38,081 nucleotides of DNA, taken from the NCBI GenBank assembly GCA_024683975.1, contig JAIKXR010000078.1:1-38081 (forward strand). Reading direction: 5' to 3'. Position 1 is the first letter of the stretch. Each line of letters opens with the position of its first letter. Made by a program: the position numbers and the translations under genes. Origin of the DNA: Paludibacteraceae bacterium. GTDB lineage: Bacteria > Bacteroidota > Bacteroidia > Bacteroidales > Paludibacteraceae. The notes beneath the pieces were generated by a model, which was not told where the DNA came from, did not search any database, and saw only the letters and a list, made by a program, of their open reading frames with translations. Of the stretch, positions 24,626-33,979 are shown in pieces.

Positions 24626-25612
24626 ATGAAAGATAAAGATTTGCTGGCGGAACACCAATATTCCGAGGGGCATGAGCATCATCACGATGGGCATCATCAC
24701 GAGCATGGGCATCACCATGGTCATCATCACCACCATCACGAGACGGACGAGAGCAACAGCAAGATTGTGCTATTCTCGGTGGTGTTGAATCTTCTTTTTG
24801 TCGCTGTAGAGGGTATAGTAGGCTGGAGCGAGGATTCGCTGTCACTATTGTCAGACGCGGGCCATAACTTGAGCGATGTATTCAGTCTGCTGCTTGTATT
24901 GGTGGGTTTTTCGCTTGCGAAGGTCAAGGCCAAACCCAATTACACGTATGGGTACAAGAAGTCCACGGTGTTGATATCTCTGACAAATGCCGTTATATTG
25001 TTAGTGGCAGTAGTTGCAATAGTGATGGAGAGTATCAATAAGTTCCGCCATCCGTCTGCCGAGGTCAATGGAGCCGCTATCAGTTGGACAGCGGCAGTAG
25101 GTATAGTGATCAATGCCGCGACAGCTTTTTTGCTGATGAAAGGTCAGAAAAGTGACCTTAATATGCGTGGTGCTTTTTTACACATGGTGGCTGATACATT
25201 GGTGTCGTTAGGAGTGGTAGTGTCGGGTATTATCATCATCTTTACAGGCTGGGTTGTTGTGGATCCGATAATCAGTCTGGTGATAGCGGTGGTTATACTT
25301 GTGAGTACGTGGGAGTTGCTGTCTGACAGTATGCGGCTTATATTGGAGGGCGCACCGGAAGGTATCGACCCGAAAGAGGTAGTGGACAAGATACATGAGA
25401 TAGACAAGGTGAGTGACCTTCACCACGTTCATATATGGGCGTTATCAACAACAGAGAACGCAATGACGGCTCACGTGGTAGTGGACAAATTGGAAGACAT
25501 GAACGAGGTCAAATGCCGGATTAAGAGAGTGCTGAGGGAGATGCATATAGGTCACTCAACACTGGAGTTTGAGACAAAAGATTCGCCTTGCGAAGATATA
25601 ACCTGTTCTTAA
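24626..25612 (+). CDS. Cation diffusion facilitator, zinc-type efflux transporter
   Basis: Inner-membrane metal/H+ antiporter of the CzcD/ZitB branch. The 328-residue protein begins with a histidine-rich cytoplasmic tail (18 His between residues 10 and 38) that should bind Zn2+, then six transmembrane helices. The metal sites are DAGHNLSD (Asp77, Asp84; His80) in TM2 and HMVAD (His186, Asp190) in TM5. A C-terminal cytoplasmic ferredoxin-like domain (about 245-318) includes HHVHIW. Zn2+ is the most likely substrate, with Cd2+ or Co2+ possible. Confidence 0.93.
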   Translation: MKDKDLLAEHQYSEGHEHHHDGHHHEHGHHHGHHHHHHETDESNSKIVLFSVVLNLLFVAVEGIVGWSEDSLSLLSDAGHNLSDVFSLLLVLVGFSLAKVKAKPNYTYGYKKSTVLISLTNAVILLVAVVAIVMESINKFRHPSAEVNGAAISWTAAVGIVINAATAFLLMKGQKSDLNMRGAFLHMVADTLVSLGVVVSGIIIIFTGWVVVDPIISLVIAVVILVSTWELLSDSMRLILEGAPEGIDPKEVVDKIHEIDKVSDLHHVHIWALSTTENAMTAHVVVDKLEDMNEVKCRIKRVLREMHIGHSTLEFETKDSPCEDITCS

Positions 25613-25644
25613 TTTGCATATATACAGCAAAAGCGTTACTTTTG
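25613..25644 (+). promoter_or_regulatory. Promoter for dxs, nearly touching the start codon
   Basis: TTTG at 25613-25616 (right after the CDF stop), 20 bases, TACTTTTG at 25637-25644. The dxs ATG is at 25652, so the transcript should begin within a few bases of the start codon. Confidence 0.8.
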
Positions 25645-25651
25645 CCCGCCA

Positions 25652-27541
25652 ATGGAATATCGTTATCTAAATAATATCAACAGTCCGGAAGATCTCAAGC
25701 GGTTGTCGAGAGAGGAATTGCCATTTTTATGCGATGAGATAAGGGACTATATCATTCAGTGTCTGAGTCATAATCCGGGTCATTTGGCATCATCTTTAGG
25801 TGCTGTGGAGTTGACTGTGGCACTGCACTATGTGTTTGATACGCCGAGAGATCAGTTGGTCTGGGATGTGGGACATCAGGCCTACGCTCACAAGATTCTG
25901 ACTGGCCGGCGTGATATGTTTTCCACGATACGCAGGATGGACGGTTTGTCACCGTTCCCCACTCCCGAGGAGAGCGAATATGATTCTTTTGTAGCGGGTC
26001 ATGCGAGCAACAGTATTTCAGCCGCGTTGGGTATAGAGGTGGCAGGCGGGTTGCTGAAAGGCAAGCGGCAAGCGAATGTGGTAGCCATCATAGGTGACGG
26101 AGCGATGACGGGTGGATTGGCGTTTGAGGGACTGAACAACATGTCGATGAATAGAAACAACCTGCTTATCATCGTCAATGACAACCACATGGCTATAGAC
26201 CCTATTCGCGGCGGAATCACGCAGTATTTGGTGGACTTGACAACGAGCAGCAGGTATAATCGCTGGCGTTGGTGGCTGTATCAGTTGGGTGTCAGGATGC
26301 ACATTATCAACGACACTAAGAAGGCGCGTGTACAGAGTTTTGAGAATGCAGTCAAAACATGGCTCACACGTCAGCCGAGCAATATCTTCCAGGGACTCAA
26401 GTTGCGATATTTTGGCCCTACAGACGGTCACGATGTGACAGGTTTGGTGCGTATATTGACAGAGATCAAGCACCATCGCGGTCCTCGTGTGCTTCACCTG
26501 ATAACGACAAAAGGCAAGGGTTATGAGCCTGCCGAACATGATCAGACGACGTGGCATGCTCCTGGTGAGTTTGATCCGATGAGCGGTGAGAGGAAAACCG
26601 GTAACGCAGATCAACCTCTGTGGCAGGAAGTGTTTGGCAATGAGTTGCTTAGTTTGGCGAAAGAGAATGAGAGGATAGTGGGTGTGACTCCGGCGATGCT
26701 GAGTGGTTGCTCGATGTCTATAATGAAATCAGAGTTTCCCAAGCGGGTGTTTGACGTTGGTATTGCCGAGGGTCATGCAGTCACATTTGCAGCAGGAATG
26801 GCCAAAGGCGGTTTGATACCTGTGGTCAATGAATACTCATCATTCCTGCAAAGGGCATACGATCAGTTGGTACATGATGTGGCATTGACACGGCAACACG
26901 TAGTTATCTGTGTTGACCGTGCGGGGATAGTGGGACATGACGGAGCCACTCATCACGGGTTGTTGGATTTGGCTTTCTTGCGTTCCATTCCCAATATGCT
27001 TGTTGCATCCCCCCGAACTGCAGACGACTTGAGGGCGATGATGCGACAAGCCGTTGAGACGGACGGGCCTGTGGCAATCAGGTATCCGCGAGGCAAAGTG
27101 CCGGCAAGGAGTGATAAAAATGAGCAACCGCCTGTCGGCAAGGCATTACAACTGAAGAAAGGCAACAAACTGGCAGTATTGAGTATAGGCGCGATAGGTA
27201 ATGCTGTATTAGAGGCAGCCAATAGAGCTGAGGAACAGACAGGTACTGGCATTATAGCTCACTGGGATATGCGCTGGCTCAAGCCTGTTGATACCGAGGT
27301 TCTGGACTATGCAGGGCAACACTATAATACGGTTGTAACCGTTGAGGACGGCATGACCGAAGGCGGTTTGGGCAGTGCCGTGAGCGAATATATGACAGAG
27401 AAAGGCTATGGTGTGCGCGTGGTCAGATTAGGCGTACATGACCGCTTTGTGCCACATGGAAGCCCCGATGAATTATACCATTTACTTCATTTAGACACAG
27501 AAGGATTATGCGAATCGCTATTGCAGGCGCTGGAGAAGTAG
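25652..27541 (+). CDS. dxs: 1-deoxy-D-xylulose-5-phosphate synthase
   Basis: First enzyme of the MEP isoprenoid pathway, joining pyruvate and glyceraldehyde 3-phosphate using thiamine diphosphate; it also feeds thiamine and PLP synthesis. The 629-residue protein has HPGHLASSLG-type opening (NPGHLASSLGAVEL, 41-54), the ThDP/Mg motif GDGAMTGG (148-155) with VNDN at 175-178, and the transketolase pyrimidine-domain stretch DRAGIVGHDGATHHG. The ATG at 25652 fits the family N-terminus and lies only seven bases after the -7 box, implying a leaderless or near-leaderless message. Its end overlaps trkA by 34 bases. Confidence 0.95.
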   Translation: MEYRYLNNINSPEDLKRLSREELPFLCDEIRDYIIQCLSHNPGHLASSLGAVELTVALHYVFDTPRDQLVWDVGHQAYAHKILTGRRDMFSTIRRMDGLSPFPTPEESEYDSFVAGHASNSISAALGIEVAGGLLKGKRQANVVAIIGDGAMTGGLAFEGLNNMSMNRNNLLIIVNDNHMAIDPIRGGITQYLVDLTTSSRYNRWRWWLYQLGVRMHIINDTKKARVQSFENAVKTWLTRQPSNIFQGLKLRYFGPTDGHDVTGLVRILTEIKHHRGPRVLHLITTKGKGYEPAEHDQTTWHAPGEFDPMSGERKTGNADQPLWQEVFGNELLSLAKENERIVGVTPAMLSGCSMSIMKSEFPKRVFDVGIAEGHAVTFAAGMAKGGLIPVVNEYSSFLQRAYDQLVHDVALTRQHVVICVDRAGIVGHDGATHHGLLDLAFLRSIPNMLVASPRTADDLRAMMRQAVETDGPVAIRYPRGKVPARSDKNEQPPVGKALQLKKGNKLAVLSIGAIGNAVLEAANRAEEQTGTGIIAHWDMRWLKPVDTEVLDYAGQHYNTVVTVEDGMTEGGLGSAVSEYMTEKGYGVRVVRLGVHDRFVPHGSPDELYHLLHLDTEGLCESLLQALEK

Positions 27542-28842
27542 GCACACACCTTGCCAAACTGCTTTCGCGCGAAAATATGGACATTTGTCTGCTTGACGGC
27601 AACGCCGAACATTTGGGCGACCTTGAGGCTAACTATGACCTTATGACGAAGGTAGGTAGTCCCACTTCCATTCATGATATACGCGACTTGGGTATCAAAG
27701 ATATTGACCTCTTTATAGCAGTCACCCCTTATGAGTCGGAGAACATAGTCAGTTGTCTGATTGCGAATCAGCTGGGAGCAAAGAGAACTTTGGCGCGAAT
27801 AGACAACTATGAGTATCTGCTTCCGGAAAACAGACATCTGTTTGAGAATATGGGTTTGAACCATATCATATATCCGGAAGTGTTGGCAGCCAATGAGATA
27901 GAAGAGTCGTTACGCACTAATTGGATGAGATATCATATCAAGTTGTGTAAAGGAGCATTGGAATTGTGCGTGGTCAAAGTGAGGGATAATGCCGAGGTAA
28001 CAGGACAGCGGTTTGATTCCGGTTTCTATAATCACGGCAGGTATCGTATAGTGCTGATAAAAAGAGATAACAAGACTCTGTTTCCGACAGGCAGTGACGC
28101 AGTGCAAGACGGCGATATGGTTTATGCCATTTGTACACAAGACGATATGGAGTTCCTTCGTACGCAATTAGGCAAACCCAAGCATGAGATACGTCGAGTG
28201 ATGTTCTACGGCGGTACGCGCATTACCCAGAAAGCTGTGCAGAACATACCGGAAGGCATACAGGTTAAGATTTTGGAGGCAGACCGCGAAAAGTGCGTTC
28301 AGTTGAGTCAAAAGATATCCAATGCGCTGATTATCCACGCCGATGGTTCGTCGATGGACGATTTGGTGGACGAGGGCATACAAGATACGGACGCGTTTGT
28401 GGCAGTAACTGACAGCAGTGAAGTCAATATTTTTGCGTGCTTGACAGCCAAGCGATTCGGTGTGATTAAGACAATTGCCGATGTGGAGAACGTGGACTAT
28501 ATACACATGGCGGAACACCTCGACATAGGCACAGTACTAAACAAAAAGACCATCACTGCCAGCTATATATATCAGATGTTGCTCAATGCGAGTGTTCTTA
28601 ATGTGAGGAACTTGACGAGTGCCGATGCTGAGATAGTGGAATTGGTGGCCACCGAAGGCAGTCGCATCACTCGCAGCAAGATTCGCGACATACGTCTTCC
28701 GGAGGAAGTGATAATAGGCGGATTAGTGCGTGCTAACGAGGGTTTGTTGGTCAATGGCGATACGCAAGTATTGCCCGGCGATCAGGTGATTGTGCTTTGC
28801 AAGAGCCACAATATAAAGGAATTGGAGCGATTTTTCGGATGA
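27508..28842 (+). CDS. trkA: Trk potassium uptake regulatory subunit TrkA
   Basis: Cytoplasmic NAD(H)/nucleotide-binding ring that gates the TrkH potassium channel. The 444-residue protein has two RCK_N-RCK_C repeats: the first opens with GAGEVG (7-12), the second at about 230 with FYGGTRITQKAVQ. The start lies 34 bases inside dxs, and the stop overlaps trkH as ATGA. The dxs-trkA-trkH order recurs in Bacteroidales to my knowledge. Confidence 0.94.
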   Translation: MRIAIAGAGEVGTHLAKLLSRENMDICLLDGNAEHLGDLEANYDLMTKVGSPTSIHDIRDLGIKDIDLFIAVTPYESENIVSCLIANQLGAKRTLARIDNYEYLLPENRHLFENMGLNHIIYPEVLAANEIEESLRTNWMRYHIKLCKGALELCVVKVRDNAEVTGQRFDSGFYNHGRYRIVLIKRDNKTLFPTGSDAVQDGDMVYAICTQDDMEFLRTQLGKPKHEIRRVMFYGGTRITQKAVQNIPEGIQVKILEADREKCVQLSQKISNALIIHADGSSMDDLVDEGIQDTDAFVAVTDSSEVNIFACLTAKRFGVIKTIADVENVDYIHMAEHLDIGTVLNKKTITASYIYQMLLNASVLNVRNLTSADAEIVELVATEGSRITRSKIRDIRLPEEVIIGGLVRANEGLLVNGDTQVLPGDQVIVLCKSHNIKELERFFG

Positions 28843-30335
28843 CGAGAGCTTTTAACAGGAAGTTGGTTTTTCGCACGCAAGGTGCTCTGTTGCTTATCGA
28901 GGCATTTTTTATGGCGATAGCGACATTGGTCAGTTTTTTCTATGACGATGCCGACCAGAGTGCTTTTATTGTTTCAACAGTTTTGACATTTCTTGGCGGT
29001 GTATTAGGATTGTTGCTGGGTCGTTATGCACCTAAACAGGTGGGTGAACGTGAAGGCTACGTGATAGTGGCATTGGTATGGGTTATTTTTTCCATATTCG
29101 GACTACTTCCGTACTATTTAAGCGGACAGATACAGACCATAACCGATGCGTGGTTTGAGACAATGTCAGGCTTTACGACCACCGGTGCTACAGTCATTCG
29201 TGATATAGAGGGTATGACTCACGCGGCACTATTCTGGCGGGCATTGACGCAGTGGTTGGGAGGATTGGGAATCATAGTTCTTTGTGTGGCTTTGCTTCCT
29301 ATGTTCGGTTTGGGGGGTATGCAGTTGTATGCAGCGGAAGTGACCGGTGTCAACTATGAGAAACTCTCCCCACGAATAGCAGATACAGCCAAACTGTTGT
29401 GGGCGGTGTACATATTCCTGACGATAACAGAAACAGCATGTTTGTGGCTATGCGATATGAGCGTTTTTGACGCACTATGCCACTCAATGACCACCATAGC
29501 GACAGGAGGTTTCTCAACAAAGAACACCAGCCTTATGTTATCTGGTCCGGCTGTGCAATATGTAGTGGCTGTTTTTACCTTTTTGTCAGGATTGAATTTT
29601 GCGTTGATTATTCTTTTTCTGCGCGGTAAACCTCAACGGTTGTTGCAAGATGAGGAAACCAAGTGGTATGCCCGTGCGGTAGGTATAATAGGAGTGGCGA
29701 TGACCGTCGGTCTGGCTGTTTACCATGGCGTTCAGAACGAGATTTGGACAGGTTCTGCCAAAGATGTTTTGGCGCATATTGAAGAGTCGTTCCGCATAGG
29801 ATTCTTCACAACTGTCAATTCGATTACTTCGACCGGTTTTGCCGCTGCCGACTATATGACTTGGACACCGCTACTTTGGGTGACGGTCTTTTTTATGTTC
29901 ATCACCGGTGGAAGCAGCGGTTCGACAGCCGGCGGTATGAAATGGGTCAGGATACTTGTTTTTGCGAAGAGCGGTTTTGCGGAATTCCAACGCCGCATAC
30001 ATCCTAATGCAATCATACCCATCAAGTTGAACGGACGTCCATTGTCACACGATACAATCAATAACGTGATGGCTTTTATGGTTTTTTATGTGTTGATTAT
30101 ATTGCTTACCGTGCTTGTCTTCTGCGGATGCGGTATTGATTTTGACGAATCTATCGGTGCGGCCGTATCCGCCATTGGCAACGTGGGGTTAGGTATAGGT
30201 CAGTACGGGCCAAGCGGTACTTATGCCGACTTTCCGACATTCGGCAAATGGTGGATGACGCTGGTTATGATGACCGGGCGTTTGGAAATATTCACCGTCC
30301 TGTTGTTGTTCACTAAAGCGTTGTGGAAAAAATGA
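28839..30335 (+). CDS. trkH: Trk potassium uptake membrane subunit TrkH
   Basis: K+-conducting inner-membrane protein of the Trk/Ktr superfamily. The 498-residue protein carries the four selectivity-filter loops: SGFTTTGATV, TIATGGFST, SITSTGFAA and AIGNVGLGIG. An in-frame TTG 42 bases upstream exists, but the ATG at 28839 overlaps the trkA stop by four bases and begins just before the first helix. It overlaps the next gene the same way. Confidence 0.94.
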   Translation: MTRAFNRKLVFRTQGALLLIEAFFMAIATLVSFFYDDADQSAFIVSTVLTFLGGVLGLLLGRYAPKQVGEREGYVIVALVWVIFSIFGLLPYYLSGQIQTITDAWFETMSGFTTTGATVIRDIEGMTHAALFWRALTQWLGGLGIIVLCVALLPMFGLGGMQLYAAEVTGVNYEKLSPRIADTAKLLWAVYIFLTITETACLWLCDMSVFDALCHSMTTIATGGFSTKNTSLMLSGPAVQYVVAVFTFLSGLNFALIILFLRGKPQRLLQDEETKWYARAVGIIGVAMTVGLAVYHGVQNEIWTGSAKDVLAHIEESFRIGFFTTVNSITSTGFAAADYMTWTPLLWVTVFFMFITGGSSGSTAGGMKWVRILVFAKSGFAEFQRRIHPNAIIPIKLNGRPLSHDTINNVMAFMVFYVLIILLTVLVFCGCGIDFDESIGAAVSAIGNVGLGIGQYGPSGTYADFPTFGKWWMTLVMMTGRLEIFTVLLLFTKALWKK

Positions 30336-31567
30336 AACCACATCGTGTATGTCTGTTCATTATTCTTTGCCTTATTGGGTCAGCCGCAGCGGTGAAGGGA
30401 TGGCGTTTTGTGCCGGATATGTTTGTGCAGACTTCCCAACCGATTGATACTGTCCTTCTGGCGTATATCGACACTTTACCATACGAGCAGACTGTCAGTT
30501 GGCAGGACACGCTCAAGGTGACAACTAATCCTTATCACCTTCTCAAACCTTTCTACGAGTCGTTGGCTCACACCGATGAGCAGACCGTCCGGGTGGTGCA
30601 TTATGGAGACTCGCAGATAGAAGCTGACCGTATGACTTTTATGTTGCGTCGCATGTTACAGGAACGTTTTGGCGGGTGTGGTACCGGTATGCTGTCTATC
30701 GAACCGTATTACGACCTTCGTACAGCACTCATTACTGTCCGTCACAACGGGCAGGTTATTCATCCCAAGACTTTTCGTGCTTTTGGCCCTTCTTCTCAAC
30801 GCCGCCCTAATTGGATTTATGGTCCGATGGCGCAAGTGAGCGTGATGGATAATCTGCAAGTTGCAGGAAGTGAAGACATCACTGTCAGTCTGCGTTCACG
30901 CACCACAGGCACTGAGAGCCGATATACTCGCATTCGCATTGTCGCTGAACGTGACAGCATAATTCAGATGGAAGATACAGTGTCTTCTTACGTTCTGAAA
31001 CTCAATGGAAAACAAGATGTTTATGGTATTTCGTTGGAGTCAGAAACAGGTGTGCAGGTGGATAATGTGGCTCTGCGTGGCAGTACCGGCACTATCTTCA
31101 CACAGATTAATCCTGAAGCACTGTGGAACTACTATAATACTACACGCACAAGACTTATTATCTGGCAGTTTGGAGGTAATGCCGCTCCGTATATAAAGAA
31201 CGAAAATCAGGTGGCTATTTATATGAAGAAAGTGCGTCAGCAGATTCGCATTCTTCATCGTTTGGCTCCGGAAGCGGCCATTCTGATGGTCGGTCCGAGC
31301 GATATGCTGACCTACGATAAAGGCGAAAAACACTCTTACAAGATAGTTCCTTCTATCGACAATGCCTTGCGCCAAGTGGCAGGTGAGGAGCAGGCTACTT
31401 ACTGGAGTCTTTTTGAGGCAATGGGCGGAACAGGTGCGATGGCTGAATGGCAGGACAAAGGCTGGGCAGGCAAAGACGGTATACATTTCACTCGTGAAGG
31501 AGCTGACAGAGCCGGCAGGATGCTGACAGATTTTCTATTGCAACCCTTACCAAATAAAACGCGATGA
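30332..31567 (+). CDS. SGNH/GDSL-type hydrolase-like protein, partner of the MBOAT acyltransferase
   Basis: Predicted exported SGNH-fold protein of 411 residues. An N-terminal hydrophobic segment (about 6-24) would act as signal or anchor. SGNH blocks can be read: HYGDSQ with nucleophile candidate Ser94, FGGN (about 286-289) and the catalytic pair DGIH (Asp382, His385). The start at 30332 overlaps trkH as ATGA, and the end overlaps the MBOAT gene as ATGA. SGNH plus MBOAT is the arrangement of alginate-type and other polysaccharide O-acetylation systems, so it probably helps transfer acyl groups to a surface polymer. The exact subfamily is not recognised. Confidence 0.8.
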   Translation: MKPHRVCLFIILCLIGSAAAVKGWRFVPDMFVQTSQPIDTVLLAYIDTLPYEQTVSWQDTLKVTTNPYHLLKPFYESLAHTDEQTVRVVHYGDSQIEADRMTFMLRRMLQERFGGCGTGMLSIEPYYDLRTALITVRHNGQVIHPKTFRAFGPSSQRRPNWIYGPMAQVSVMDNLQVAGSEDITVSLRSRTTGTESRYTRIRIVAERDSIIQMEDTVSSYVLKLNGKQDVYGISLESETGVQVDNVALRGSTGTIFTQINPEALWNYYNTTRTRLIIWQFGGNAAPYIKNENQVAIYMKKVRQQIRILHRLAPEAAILMVGPSDMLTYDKGEKHSYKIVPSIDNALRQVAGEEQATYWSLFEAMGGTGAMAEWQDKGWAGKDGIHFTREGADRAGRMLTDFLLQPLPNKTR

Positions 31568-33387
31568 ACGACCTGATAAGCATATATTCATTTGATTCCC
31601 AGCGACCGCTACTCTTCACTCAATGGGAGTTTTGGGTGTTCTTTGCGGCTGTTTATCTTGTTTTTACGCTTATAATGGAGATTGGCAGGAACCAATGTTC
31701 ACGCCTTCGTCTGCACTTGCGCAATGTTTTTCTTATGCTTGCCAGTTGTTTCTTCTACTACAAGACAAGCGGTGCCTTTCTCCTTTTACTTGTCTTCCTG
31801 ACCATCAACAACTGGCTGTTTGCAAAGGCAGTATATGCCGCTGACAACAGACAGACACTCAAAAAATTGTCTCTGTGGTTTTGTGTGCTGATTGATATAG
31901 GCTTATTAGGATTCTTCAAGTACGCATATTTTGGCACTGACGTTATCAATCAGCTCTTTGGAACTCACCTGTCTATTACGGAGAAGATTATCTTGCCGGT
32001 TGGTATCAGCTTCTATACTTTTCAAGTCATTTCTTACATTGCCGATGTCTATCGTCGTCGTATAGAGCCGGTTGGCAACCTCTTGGACTTTGCTTTCTAT
32101 GTCAGTTTCTTCCCGCAGTTGGTTGCAGGCCCTATTGTGCGTGCTTCGGAGTTCGTGCCGCAACTTTATCAGCCTTATCAACTAAGTAAGAGGCTGTTTG
32201 GTATTGCTCTCTTTTGGATACTCAACGGACTGGTGAAGAAGGTTGTGCTGAGTGATTTTCTGGCTGTCAGTTTCATTGATCGTGTGTTTGAGAACCCGCT
32301 GATGTTCACCGGTACGGAGAATCTGCTGGCTCTTTTTGCATATTCGTTGCAGGTATATGCAGATTTTTCCGGCTATACAGATATAGCGATTGGTATTGCA
32401 ATGCTGATGGGGTTCTGTCTGCCAAGGAACTTCAATTCGCCGTATAAGGCTCGTAATCCTCAGGATTTCTGGAGACGATGGCATATATCATTAAGTAAAT
32501 GGCTTAAAACTTACGTTTATATACCTTTAGGTGGTAACCGGCAAACTACTGTAGCCACTTATATATGGATAAGCATCATTGCTGCTGTGGCATTAGTGTT
32601 GAGTGGCAGTTGGTGGGTTACGGGCATCGTTTTAGGTCTGGCTCTGACAGTTGGCTTGGTGGCTTGGCTTCGACCGCAGCATCGTAAGTTGTTGGCTGCC
32701 AATCTTAATTCGTTTATCACTATGCTGCTTGGAGGACTTTGGCATGGTGCAAGCTGGAACTTCCTCATCTGGGGAGGACTGAACGGCATTGGTATGATTG
32801 TCAATAAAATATGGCGTAACTGGAATATACATCTGCGTTTCTTGTCTGTATTGTTACTTGCCTGTGGACTGACAGTTTGGCGTTATTATTATCCTCAGCC
32901 TTGGCTTAACGTTGTTTGGGTTATGTCATCCATAGTGGCTGTCGGCGGTCTGTTGGGTTATCTGTATCATCTTATGCATCTGCCTCAGAAAGGTTTTGCT
33001 CACGCAATGGGTACTATGTGGGCAGTGCTGCAGACTTTTGTCTTCATCACTTTCACCCGTCTCTTTTTCCGTGCCGGCTCTAATCTTGACCCTGCCACTG
33101 CCAACGCGACGGCATGGCGTACTGCGCGTGAGATGATGCAGCAGATAGGCAGTGCGTGGGACGTTTCCACTATCCTGCCCGTTATTTGGGCGCAGCGGCT
33201 CACCATTCTGCTATTCCTTTTAGGTATGCTTATCCATTGGATGCCTGACAAGTTCAAACTTTGGTATCGACTGCGTTTTGCCTCTTTGCCTGTATGGATC
33301 ATGCTCGTGATTACGGTGGCTGTGGTGGTGCTTCTGTATAAGTTTATGCTGACTGACGTTCAACCTTTTATTTATTTCCAATTCTGA
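31564..33387 (+). CDS. MBOAT-family O-acyltransferase (AlgI-like)
   Basis: Polytopic inner-membrane acyltransferase that moves an acyl group, usually acetyl, toward the periplasm for transfer to a polysaccharide. The 607-residue protein has about 12 hydrophobic segments, the conserved VGISFYTFQ...YIADVYR (about 148-165), FFPQLVAGPIVR, DFSGYTDIAIG, QDFWRRWHISLSKWL and the catalytic-histidine loop GGLWHGASWNF (His394). It is translationally coupled to the SGNH gene, which likely completes the transfer. No polymer-synthesis genes are nearby to reveal the acceptor. Confidence 0.93.
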   Translation: MNDLISIYSFDSQRPLLFTQWEFWVFFAAVYLVFTLIMEIGRNQCSRLRLHLRNVFLMLASCFFYYKTSGAFLLLLVFLTINNWLFAKAVYAADNRQTLKKLSLWFCVLIDIGLLGFFKYAYFGTDVINQLFGTHLSITEKIILPVGISFYTFQVISYIADVYRRRIEPVGNLLDFAFYVSFFPQLVAGPIVRASEFVPQLYQPYQLSKRLFGIALFWILNGLVKKVVLSDFLAVSFIDRVFENPLMFTGTENLLALFAYSLQVYADFSGYTDIAIGIAMLMGFCLPRNFNSPYKARNPQDFWRRWHISLSKWLKTYVYIPLGGNRQTTVATYIWISIIAAVALVLSGSWWVTGIVLGLALTVGLVAWLRPQHRKLLAANLNSFITMLLGGLWHGASWNFLIWGGLNGIGMIVNKIWRNWNIHLRFLSVLLLACGLTVWRYYYPQPWLNVVWVMSSIVAVGGLLGYLYHLMHLPQKGFAHAMGTMWAVLQTFVFITFTRLFFRAGSNLDPATANATAWRTAREMMQQIGSAWDVSTILPVIWAQRLTILLFLLGMLIHWMPDKFKLWYRLRFASLPVWIMLVITVAVVVLLYKFMLTDVQPFIYFQF

Positions 33388-33977
33388 TGCTTATAGGTCT
33401 GACAGGCGGTATAGGGAGCGGTAAAACAACTATTGCCAATGCTCTTCGCGAGCGTGGGTATGAGGTCTATGACACTGACTCCGCTGCCAAACGCTTAGTT
33501 ATGACTTCTCCTGTCAGACAGGCCATTGAGAACTTGTTGGGTGAGGATGTCTATGATGGCGACCGCTATATCTCAAGCAAGGTCGCTCAGCGGGTCTTTG
33601 CCAATGCCGGCCTTTTGCAACAACTCAATGACATCATTCATCCGGTTGTCAGGCAAGACCTTAAGCAGACAGCACAGGAACATAACAAAGGGCTGCTCTT
33701 TGTCGAAAGCGCGATTCTTTATGAAAGCGGGTTTGACCTCGAGTGTGACTATATCATCGCTGTCATTGCCCCAAAACCTCTGCGCATTGCACGGACTATG
33801 GCGCGTGACAACAAAACGGAAGAGCAGGTCAAAAGCCGTATCAAAGCGCAAATGAGCAATTGCCAGCTTCGTCATCGTGCTGATTATGTGGTTGAGAACA
33901 ACGGCAAAATGACAGTCACGCAATTAGTGGATAAATTGATGCGGCATCTCCGAAAAAAGAACTTTATAACACAATAG
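33387..33977 (+). CDS. coaE: Dephospho-CoA kinase
   Basis: Phosphorylates dephospho-CoA at the 3' hydroxyl, the last step of CoA synthesis. The 196-residue protein opens with the P-loop GGIGSGKTT (7-15), followed by the YDTDSAAKRL substrate loop and the lid RDNKTEEQVKSRIKAQ. It overlaps the MBOAT gene by one base (TGATG). It makes the cofactor that acetyl-CoA-dependent acylation would draw on, although the link may be accidental. Confidence 0.94.
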   Translation: MLIGLTGGIGSGKTTIANALRERGYEVYDTDSAAKRLVMTSPVRQAIENLLGEDVYDGDRYISSKVAQRVFANAGLLQQLNDIIHPVVRQDLKQTAQEHNKGLLFVESAILYESGFDLECDYIIAVIAPKPLRIARTMARDNKTEEQVKSRIKAQMSNCQLRHRADYVVENNGKMTVTQLVDKLMRHLRKKNFITQ

Positions 33978-33979
33978 CT

